From Agelas oroides (Eukaryota; Porifera; Demospongiae; Agelasida; Agelasidae), in NCBI GenBank assembly GCA_949130485.1, contig OX422183.1:11320543-11384542 (forward strand): a DNA stretch of 64,000 nucleotides, written 5' to 3'. The notes below the pieces were generated by a model. It was not told the origin of the DNA and searched no databases. It saw only the letters and a list, made by a program, of their open reading frames with translations. Each line of letters begins with the position of its first letter. Within the stretch, counting starts at the first letter, position 1. The position numbers were made by a program, and so were the translations under genes. This document shows, in pieces, positions 21,907 to 31,700 of this stretch.

Positions 21907-23209
21907 CACACACACACACACATATGCATATACACACATCAATTTACCTCCCAGAGATGTCATAGTAACAGATTCACTTAGGTCTCCTTCCCCGACAACA
22001 TTTATTGCACGTACATGAGCTTCATAAGTGATGCAATCCCCATCTACTAGTAGAAAGTATTCTGTGGTTGTCGTATTCACTGTAGTAACATTGCCTGTGT
22101 TCTGGTTGGTGATCTGAAGATGGTAGCCCAAAATGTCTGGTTTGTTGGTACCAGAGATGTTCTGCAAGCTAAAGGGAGCATCCCATCTGAGATGGATCGT
22201 GGTGGTGTTTATGTAAACTACTTTCAGGTTTGCAGGAGCCGCTAATGCACCTAAAGAATACACATTAGCAAATGTAAATTTTGGGGGGTAGATTTTGCTA
22301 ATCTAAGTTTCTTTGCTATAACCTCTTTTCCACTGCATAAAAATTATAATTCTAACCTACAGTTTTACTTATACATGAATGTACTGGATCTGTTTTTACA
22401 TACCATGCATTGGGAAACCAAAACTTCAGGGTTCCATACATTCTTCAGTTTCTAAACCTTTGAACTATAGTTATATGTTGTGAAAAGTATCAGTCTGATT
22501 TTTAACTTGTGAATAACTGAATGAAAAAACACTCATGCAGTACCACCTGTGCAGTAGGATTGTAAGGGATGGCGGTTGCCTTGTGGGTGGTAAGAGGATT
22601 GCAGCTCAAGCCAGAGTCCCTGGTTATGATCTCCAGCAACTGTAAGCTTTTCACTTCCTCAGTATTTTTGACTATCCAAAGTTGTTTTGAGATGACATAA
22701 AATGTGATTATTATAAAGTGGAAAATTGGTGAAAAGTTAAGGACACATGCAAACTAACAGGTAGCATTAATGTATTGTTACATACCCTGCACTTTCAACA
22801 CCACTTCAGGACTGAACATAATCTCTGCGGTACCATTGTTAATACTGCACTGCACAGCTGAATTGTTGTTTCCAATTGAGGCTAGAATTGAAAGTGTGGA
22901 TGTCCTTCCAGTAGTAGTGGATGATATCTCGCGTTGAGCAAGGGAAATGTGGGAAAGCTTCCTGCCATTAATACGCCATTGTTGTAATCCTCCCTGGACA
23001 CTGCACTCGAAGTGAGACGTTGTGCCCAGAGATGCATTTATAGATGATGGGATTTCAACAAAGCCTACATAGAAGTTTCATGAGGCAATGAATAAATTTG
23101 GCTGCAAGACAATGCAAGCGATAGGAAACTTTACTAAAACTTACGTACGCGCACTTATGGCCGGTGTTGTTAAAACCATCAACAGCAGCAGTGATTTGAT
23201 GAAGATCAT
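19266..23209 (-). CDS. Gene F: Ig-FN3-Ig transmembrane receptor with tyrosine-motif tail
   Basis: Seven minus-strand exons join in one frame, all phase 1: signal peptide 23149-23209 (MIFIKSLLLLMVLTTPAISA), Ig 22786-23064, FN3 21948-22250, Ig-like 20857-21192, Pro/Ser/Thr stalk 20568-20669, transmembrane 20124-20204 (GVCLGVLTIGILAIVLAILL, then RHRSNK) and tail 19266-19402 ending TAG. The coding sum is 1299 bp, about 432 residues. The first Ig has Cys in HFECSV, Trp in QQWRI and Cys in VQCSI; FN3 has IHLRWDAP and YEAHVRAINVVGEG; the second Ig-like unit has FTC, ITWF and LLQCA. The tail has NAIYEEI, RPPP and AYHHV: the first is a Src-family SH2-binding type sequence and the prolines could bind SH3 domains. 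It is predicted as a type I plasma-membrane receptor. The start is 243 bp from that of divergent gene C. Ligand unknown; the family name cannot be given. Confidence 0.8.
19575..19945. repeat. Degenerate (TAGTTTTAGT)n low-complexity tract in gene F intron
   Basis: TTAGTTTTAG recurs irregularly (19586, 19645, 19655, 19685, 19910, 19938 and others) in the last intron of gene F. It is imperfect and AT-rich. Confidence 0.6.
20296..20404. mobile_element. Hairpin MITE of the TAGCCTCGTTCCCAG family
   Basis: TAGCCTCGTTCCCAGACCACTCCCA pairs with TGGGAGTGGCCTGGGAACAAGGCT, and an inner pair CACAGCTGTG / CGCAGCTGTGG extends the stem. It lies in an intron of gene F. Confidence 0.75.
21799..21930. repeat. 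(CA)n microsatellite, interrupted
   Basis: CA repeats with ACC and CAT interruptions lie next to the FN3 exon donor of gene F. Read on the minus strand they prolong the open frame past the real donor (GTAAATT at 21941-21947), which makes the exon look longer than it is. Confidence 0.95.
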
Positions 23210-23452
23210 TATTCTCGAGTACGCTTGTCGCTGGCTCGGTCCTTGGAATGAGGCTGTAGGTACTGGGATCAAGTTCGCATTGCCACGCCTACCGAAAACC
23301 GAAATACGGACGCCTCTATTTTCCGGACAGGAAGCGGTGGTCCTTACGGTGTTAGCAGTATGGACGTTTACATCATCGCCTAATTTATTTGCTTACAAAA
23401 GCACTATACTGAGGGAGGAGCTCCAGTTCGCAAGCGTGCAGAAGTCTGAGTG
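23210..23452. promoter_or_regulatory. Likely bidirectional promoter between genes F and C
   Basis: Only 243 bp separate the two start codons, on opposite strands. The segment has more CpG than its surroundings, no clear TATA box, and ETS-like cores (TTTTCCGG, CAGGAAGCGG around 23315-23335). Both 5' untranslated regions and any promoter must fit here, unless distant upstream exons exist. The promoter role is inferred from layout. Confidence 0.5.
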
Positions 23453-26400
23453 ATGGGGAAGCTGAGTAGAGTTTACTGTATGTTAGTTGTTCTGGTCATG
23501 GTGCAGAGAAACAGCCAAGGTATAATATGAATCATCCTAGCGGCAATATACTGAACCACCAGCTATAATATTGTATATTTGTATACTATTGAAGTGAACG
23601 TGTCACCATTACAGTGCTTTTTTCAGCCATTCACAGTGATTTCCTAAGAAGACCCCGCTCTTGCTGTTTACTGTTAGGAGCAACCGCCAGTTTTCAATGC
23701 GGTATACAAGGATATGTGCCACTATACTGGTGTACTACCAGGCACGGAGTGGCTGAATGCAACTTGCATCAGGACTTCAAAGATTTCAACTGCACTACCA
23801 GATATAGAACTACCTCAAATGTCACAAGTTCAGCACTGCATGTTCCTGCACGTACCCATTACAATGGCAGCAGATTTAAATGTTGCTTCATTGGTGCTAG
23901 AAGACGTCACTGCAGCAGACAAGCAAACCTCATTGTTTATGGTAAGATGCCTGTGGAAAGTTTTACTTTTTCAAAGTGATTGTTGAGTCACTAACAAGAA
24001 CATGCTCAATTGGGAGCTATCATTCCTTTTCTCTGTGAACAACCTCTTGCTTTGCAAGGGAAATACCATGTACTGTTGACGCCTGGTATTGGCTGAAATG
24101 CATTCTGAACAGTGGTTGATTTTGTATACATGCAACATTTAGTTGCCTTTTTCAGGAAGATGTTGTTATTCATATACCAGTATAGTGATATTCATGGATG
24201 CTGCCAGTAGGGGGTACTGTCTAATAATAGAAGTATAGGGAAGAACCTATTGTTTATTGTACAATGTAAGCAATAGTATAAGGTCATGTGGTTCTCCGCT
24301 TCATCTGAGATTTGCCATGTCAACTGTCATTATTGTCTTCCAAGACTATGAAATGCCCACCTTGTGTGTATACAGTGCTGTAGACTCCTGCCTAGCTAGC
24401 AGCTTGTATAGCAGTTGCTATAGCTATTTGGGTATTGTATGATTTGTAGTGCCATCTAAGCAAATAGCTGCAAAGCAGTGATGTGATGGAAAACTACTCC
24501 ACCGGACCTAATAGGTATTTCCTATTATGCTTATATGTACTTCCTATTGTGTACTTCCTTTTTCGGTGACCAACCCATACACAAATAGTTCATCCTGGAG
24601 ATCCCCAGGTAATACGGTAGTACGCCATATGTAGGGATGACCCTGAAAAAAAATAGCGGCCACATTAAAAGTGCACAAATGACACGCTCGAAATGTCTGT
24701 GTTAGATTAGTCAAAGGCCTCAATGAGCCATATCAGGCATTATCGAGTGCTTCCATTAGCAACTGGACCTTTAACTTCGCTGGAGAGCATCGCTGAAGTA
24801 CCACACCGGCAAGTCGCTAAAATGGGCAAATTGTCTATCTTCTGACTTTCTTCTTTCTTCTTTCTTCTGCCTACCTTCCAACAGGATAGCACGATAACGG
24901 CTGAAGCTATTACAATGATTCAAGTGCGAACAAACAAAATAAATTACTGGGTATTGCACTCACTACTTATCATTATCGTAGAACTACCGTATTACCTGGG
25001 GATCTCCAGGACGAACTATTTGTGTATGGGTTGGTCACCGAAAAGGGAAGTACATAATAGGAAGTACATATAAGCATAATAGGAAATACCTATTAGGTCC
25101 GGTAGAGTAGTTTTCCATCACATCACTGCTTTTAAATTACAGCTATTTGCTTAGATGGCACTACAAATCATACAATACCCAACTAGCAAATGTTATGTAT
25201 ACAAGCTGCTAGCTAGGCAGGAGTCTACAGCACTGTATACATACAAGGTGGGCATTTCATAGTCTTGGAAGACAATAATGACAGTTGACATGGCAAATCT
25301 CAGATGAAGGTATGTAAACAATACACATTACTATCATATAACAATGCTCTCTAACAGAAAGTGATATGTAATCACTTCCTTCTGATAAAATTCCACTAAG
25401 ATGAACCTTATGCTGGCATTAGGTGGGCTCCAAAACGGAGCACAGCAAGCCATGCCAATGCCTGGTTGGCATCCATACAATTGTTATTAGGATTGAACAG
25501 AACATTTCTCTTTCTCTTCCTCTCTCTTCCTCTCTCTTCCTCCCTCTCTGTCTGTAGTCAGCGGTCAGCTCAATCTCAATCAGTTGTTTGGGAATGAGAC
25601 TAAACCAGAAATTTGCATATACAATCAAAGAAACAAAGAGAGTGGTGGTGCATACCTTTCTGATTTGTCTGTCTAGGGATGCCAATGATGTTCAGCATTT
25701 TGCTCAGGAAATGTTAGCTAGTAATCAAGCCTAAATGAGCAATCATTTGAGTAAAGAGTGAAGTTGAGGGAAATTTGAAAGCATCTTGTCTGAGCCTGCT
25801 TAGACGAGTCACGGAACACAAGCTACTGTAGGCACTCTAAATTTGTGTTGCTCTAACCTATGTCAAAATTGGTAGTACATAAATGCCACTTTTGCATGTG
25901 TCGCCATTTTTGGCTAGATTTTTAAATGTTGCATCATAATTTGTAGTACAATTTGTGGGTGACTTTGTCCCACGGAAACTTGGTAGCATGCCTCTACAAG
26001 ATGAAATGGTAGCCTCATAACCCTGACTCTGGAAACGAGGCTAGTGTGATGGATGGTGAAATCATTTCTTGCAGAGGTCAATCAGGTTGCATCAATGGTT
26101 AAGTGTTACTGGAAAAATCAAACTCTCTGCTAGTTGACTATGATGACTGATATTGGAGACTATAGTATACCAGGTATACCATCATTATGCTGATGCCATT
26201 CTAGAAGAGGAGACCTGGGACATTTATGATGAGAGAATAATGAAGAAGTGCTAATTGAATGGGTGGACCAATTAAGATTGAACTGTGAAGCAGTGCTGGT
26301 TCAAGGTACCCTGCATTGTAACTTGACTCTGCATGGGCCATGCCTCTTCATAGTAGTGTGATGAAATCTAATCTTGTGTCACAAGATACGTTTATTCAGT

Positions 26401-27091
26401 GATATATTTACTAAGTGCATCATCAAGGGGGGTGGGGGGGCATTTTGAATTTATGAGAAGATTGTTGGGATTGCAATGATACATACATCCATACAACCAT
26501 ACACCTACATACATACATACATACATACATGCAACTTTTCTTAGATAACAGTGAAGGATGCAAAATGCCTGAAACAGAATCTACATCTACACCTACTGTG
26601 ATACCAACACCACAAACATCTCCTACCACTTCACCCAGTACACCACCTCTGCCAACTCCCCCAGGTATGTATGCTGTGATTTAGTTATATAATGATGCAG
26701 CTGTCAAGCTGTCTCATGGACAAGTTGCTATGGTAGAGAAATCAATACTCATTTGTTTTGCATAGGAAGTATGCCTCCTGTTCGTGGAGCACTTTCATTA
26801 TGACATTATTTTATATGTTATATGCAGTGCCTACGGATCTACCAACAAAAAAGAGCGACACCTACAATGTCAATTCTGGCATCATTAAAACCATATCATC
26901 ACTAGGTAACTGTATAGAACAGTAATTATTATCCAGTCTATGTAGTAGATATTTCAGTGTACGTATGTACACGAGGCATCTTTGTTAGAAAGAGTATGTG
27001 AATATCTTGTTAACTTTTCTTCTCAAATTAATTTACTACAGTTGTAGGTGCCTCGGTATTGAGTGCATGTGGCTTCTATCATGCCCTGTGA
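23453..27091 (+). CDS. Gene C: single-Ig surface protein with Ser/Thr/Pro stalk and GPI-like C-terminus
   Basis: Five exons join in one frame, phase 1 throughout: signal peptide 23453-23519 (MGKLSRVYCMLVVLVMVQRN), Ig 23627-23941, stalk 26545-26664, linker 26828-26905 and C-terminal 27042-27091 (TGA 27089-27091). The coding sum is 630 bp, about 209 residues. The Ig domain has Cys in ASFQCG, Trp in LYWC, YNGSRFKCC near the F-strand, extra cysteines that may form additional disulfides, and NVT and NGS glycosylation sites. The stalk has repeated TSTPT and TSPTT, a likely O-glycosylated mucin-like segment. The last 20 residues are hydrophobic, follow an Asn-Ser-Gly, and end with no basic tail, as in GPI-attachment signals; a tail-less membrane segment is the alternative. 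A donor 17 bases after the stop suggests a 3' UTR intron, too close to the stop to trigger decay. The 2.6-kb second intron holds a foldback element. Confidence 0.75.
24299..25309. mobile_element. Foldback transposon with arms of about 325 bp, in gene C intron
   Basis: Left arm 24299-24622 is the reverse complement of right arm 24983-25309, with few differences. Shared landmarks are TGTAGACTCCTGCCTAGCTAGCAG and its complement, and the inner CCTGGAGATCCCCAGGTAATACGG. The loop of about 360 bp holds a CTTCTTTCTTCTTTC tract. The right arm ends exactly where gene B has the end of the candidate exon at 3962. A related end fragment is at 3640-3809, in opposite orientation. Confidence 0.82.
26497..26531. 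repeat. (CATA)n short repeat before gene C stalk exon
   Basis: CATACATA units precede the acceptor tract CAACTTTTCTTAG of the stalk exon. Gene B has a shorter version and has lost the pyrimidine tract. Confidence 0.8.
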
Positions 27092-28711
27092 ACATCCTGT
27101 TGCTGTGGTAAGATAATTATAGTGGAATACAACTGGACTGAGGGTTGATTTTTGACTTCTTTCCCCACATCTTACACATTCTGTGAGAGAAAGTAAAATA
27201 CTGGTCAAAATTTGCTCAAGACTTGACCCTGTATCATAGATGCTTGCAGACCTGGGTGTCAAACAGGGGCCATCTTAGTTATATGGAGTGAAACAGACCA
27301 TAGTAATAATGCACACTAGCGTACATGTACACTGTGTATAATACTAATTTGGGGGACTCCTGAGTCCCCGATTTTAGGTGACTAGCCTAAGGCATGACTC
27401 CCAGACTTCAAAGTGTGCTTTATTTATCCTCATTTCCCCAGCTTTTGTCACATGGTCAATGCTTTCTGTACAGTATGCCAAAAAGACCCTACGTAAGAAC
27501 GAGCCATAACCATACACTGGCAAACTGTACATTTATGATTTCATACGTGATATAATACTCAGCATGCCCCACAAATTTAAGCCACACCTGTATTTCTCTT
27601 CTGTAGAGCTTCCTGGATGGACAGGTGATCGGCACCAGCACCAGAGGAGCTTAGTGACCAAACAAAAAAATTGACAATATTGTCACCTTGCTAGTTGTTT
27701 CTGTGGTGGTAGTTAACCTTTCTCGTGACACAATTATGTATGCATAATTATACGCATGTGTGTTGCCAACCACTATACACACCGCTAACTCCTTTGTGAC
27801 TCCCTAAACTATGCCTCCTTCCAAAAGAATGAGTTATTGTTTTGCTGCTATTGGTCAGATTCAATTAAACTACACTGTATAGTTGCTACAACTGCACGAT
27901 ATAGTCTCATAACTTCATCCCCAGGTTCCTTGAGAGGATGAGGCCACATGTGGTTCATATTTAGATAGTTTACTACCAGAATGCAACAGTAATCCAAGCT
28001 AAGTATGATCCCCGGACCAAATTTTTCGCATAAAATTTGGTCCGGGGATGAGACTGATATGACCTGGAGTTGTTTCAAATTACAGTTACTCTCTAGTAGT
28101 TGAACAGGTCCAATGCCTGCAATGATGTAATTAAAATTGCAGGTAAGCAGCAGATTATGAGTCCTGCATAAGCTCCTACTTGTTGGTTATACTTAGACAG
28201 GTACTTTTCAGAGCATCAAGGATGTGATTGGTAGCAAAGACGTCTGAGACCGAGAGCATATCCATGTAGTTAGCTGGGGTTCTGCTGGCAATGTGGATGC
28301 ATGAGAGCTGGACCTCTGAAGTTGTCTGGGAATTATCCTGGTTGCATACGTACTCAATACACAAGAACAATGCAAACACTGAATGAGTTCTAACTTTATG
28401 TTTGGACAAAAAGGACATATTATGCACGGCAGAGGGAACCCAAAATGAAAAAAACAAATAAACAAAAAAAAAAACATCTTCTCCAGCCACAAGAGTACAG
28501 TCAAATTTTGCATGTACAAATTACTCAATACAGGAACAAAGCAAACACTGAATGTTTTTGTTTGGACAAAGAGGAAAACATACCTACAATACAATACTTA
28601 GGTTGGTAACTAAAAGTCAGTGGTAATCAAATAATATCCTTGATCTGCCAACAACAATGTAAGTTTTATTAATTGATTTGAAATGGTAGCCATGGTGGCC
28701 TTTCATATGCA
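27092..28711. other. 3' region of gene C and convergent spacer to gene E
   Basis: This mirrors 5642-7068 in order and sequence. A non-coding exon probably begins at 27607 (CTTCTGTAG|AGCTTCC). Near 28011-28050, TCCCCGGACCAAATTTT and its complement form a hairpin that is weaker at the matching place near 6560. Confidence 0.5.
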
Positions 28712-31700
28712 TTACTCTTTCTCAGGCATCTCAATTGCCTCTTGTTCTTTGATGTTTGAGCAATGTGGTTTTTCGTTGTTCACTGCAGAGTATGTAGTTT
28801 CCAGTTACTGGTATTTAGCAACATTTAGTTAAGAACAATTGACATTACCTTTCATTTTCTTCTTAGATTTGATTACTGCAATGCAGATTATCAGAACCAC
28901 AATTATTGCAAGTAGGAGCACAGCAGCTGCACTACCCACTCCAGCAGCAGTAACTGCAACTACACAGTAGATTGTTTGCACTCAAAATAAATCAAGCTGA
29001 GATGGAATGGGAAAATAAACATTTTAAATGCGGCACAATGAGGCTAACCTGCACTTTGAGGTGATTGATCTGTAATGTCAGTACTTTCTAAGATATAAAG
29101 AAGAGAAAAAATTAGTAAGTTACCAACCAAAAGTTAAATACAACTTGTTCATGAATGGGATGCACTTTGTTCACAACACTTCGAGTTCGCTCACGTGACA
29201 TGTGACATCTTAGATACATCCAGAGGCTATCCCCAAACCAACGAAGACAAGATGTTCACCACATTTTGTAAGAAAAAAAAAAGTAATGCATTTCCTGACC
29301 CCAGCCCTAACCCTAACCCTTTCCCTCAACCATTTGGCCAACAAGCAACTTCGGTCAACCAACGCACTGTAGAGCCTAATCAATGGTAGCTCGACAGATT
29401 ATGAACAGCTCTTTGTTAATACCGAAATTCTGACGTAATCTTGACGTAATTTGTTGCAACACGTGACTTCTGTACTCCAACTTGTGTGAACAAAGTCTAC
29501 CCCTAATACACATGCTAGCCTCATATACAGCTAGGATTTGATGGTAGTGTTTATTTTGCTCAGTGCTTCTGATCATGTGGCTACTCCTCAAGGCATCATC
29601 TGATTGAGGAAACATGGCAGCTATACATACACTTTTACAGTGTATTAGGTATTCATGCCAGTAGAGAACGTCGTGGGTGCAGTTAGAGTAGGGGATGGTT
29701 TACTGGGATGAGTAGAGGAACCAGTCTGGGGATCTATTGTACTTGTTGGAGCTGGAGGCAAGGAGGGTGGGTGGATAAACAAACATACAGAAACACCATA
29801 AGAAACGTGCTTTTACCGATGACGATGACAATGTTGAGTTACAGTATACACAATGTCAGTAGCTAGTTGGAGTGGGGATGACATACTTGGATGAGTAGTG
29901 GAACCCACATTGAGGGGCGGGGGAGCTGGGGGTGAGTAGAAACAAGAAAGATAGGGTTGAAGGATAACAATAAACACACACGACCAAGTTTTTGTTGATC
30001 AAAACATACCTGATGGAGAATTCACCTGTGCTTCTGCTGATACAAGGCCATGTGTATTGACAGCTAACACAGTGAAGGTGAGTGGAATAGATGTATCAAA
30101 CTCATTGCTGCTCATGACCCCATTCCATACCAGACTGGAAACAGGACTGATGGTGGCTGGGATCTCTCCTAGCGGGTGCCATAATGTGGTTCCAGCATTC
30201 CAGAATGAGACCTTGAAGTGAGTGATGGCACCACCCCCCGTGTAGGCCAGACTTACAGAGAGGTTAAAGGTTGTCCTGTTCAGTCTCGTGACCTCAACAG
30301 AGGAGATGCTTGGTTCTGGAATGGAGAATATGTCTGAGTGGCATTATCAAAAGAGTTACATAATATTATAGTATAATATTACATAGATGCAGCTACTACA
30401 TACACATATTTAGCATGACACAACAAGTTGTGTATGTGTGTATGTGGCTGTGGGCAGAAAGAAAACCTGCATGGAAAAATAGCTACACGTCATTTACTAT
30501 TTTATGTTACATGCGCCAATTATTGCTAAATGTTTTAATTATTTGGAAAACTATACTGTGTAGTTAAAATTTAACCCCTACACATGCTCAATGATATTAA
30601 CCAATGAGTTCTTCTGTGAATTCCAAATGGTACAAGTCTAACTACTTGCATTACAAAATTAACTTAAGATGCTGCACATAACTGAACCTATGAATATTCC
30701 ACATGTTACATTTGTCAAGTCAACCCAATCCAGTGCTACTACAGAACAAACATGACACCACTAATCATATTCTTGAGGACCAATGAACGGAATGTTGCCT
30801 AGGGGTGCCTCACAGAGCTAGCTAAATTCAACCTATTAATATGCATGAGGAGAGAGATTGCCTGACATCCAGCCGGAATTACATGCCTTTAATGAGATTC
30901 ATTGATCTCAAATGGGACATGAACAACATTCACAAGTATCCGAGGAGGGTTAATGAGATTCATAGCCCTGTTCTGTTCAGGTTTGAGTCCATGAAAGGCT
31001 TAGGGCATGCTCATAAATATTCAACATCATTCTTTCAACCCCAAGCCAAACTGCCAATGCTTCAACAGAAGGTCAATAATGAGGTTCATGAGAGTCAACA
31101 TACTCTAACCCTCCCATTGGACAGCTGACTGAACCCAGGGTCGTTCATGGGTAATGCTGAGGTCTAGTTAAAGCCAACTCATTAATATTCATGAGGTGGA
31201 TAGAAACACTCCAGATTTTAGACCTCGGTCGGGCTTTAATTAGATTCATAGGCTCAATTAGGGTTAGGGAGATTAGGGTTAATGAGATTAGGGTTAGGGA
31301 TTTTAGGGTTAAGGCAAACCAGGGTTAGGGCTAGGGCCAGACTTAGGGTTTAACGTGGCGGGGGAAGTCACTCGGCTACGAAAACATAAACCTGGGTTAC
31401 AGTCAGGACCAGTGTTGCTCCTAGTTTCAGGGTTAGGGTTTGGTTTAGGGCAATCTTGCATTGCCTAATTATAAAAATGGGTTTTAGTAGCTTATTAATA
31501 TATTCATGGCCAAAATTGCCACTCGATGGATGCATCTACATGCTCACCGTAGGTAGCGTCCTAACCACCAATGTATCTCAAATCATTCTGTGCCAGCTTT
31601 TTGTTCAGAGCTACTCCCAAAGTCAGGCTAGACTCATGTTTGTCACTACTCCTGGAATGGACAACTTTGACTGCACCAAAATGAATGCACATAATTTTCA

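Noticed and set aside
21730..21947. Extension of the gene F FN3 exon into Val/Cys repeats
   Set aside because: This is translation of the (CA)n microsatellite beyond the GTAAATT donor.
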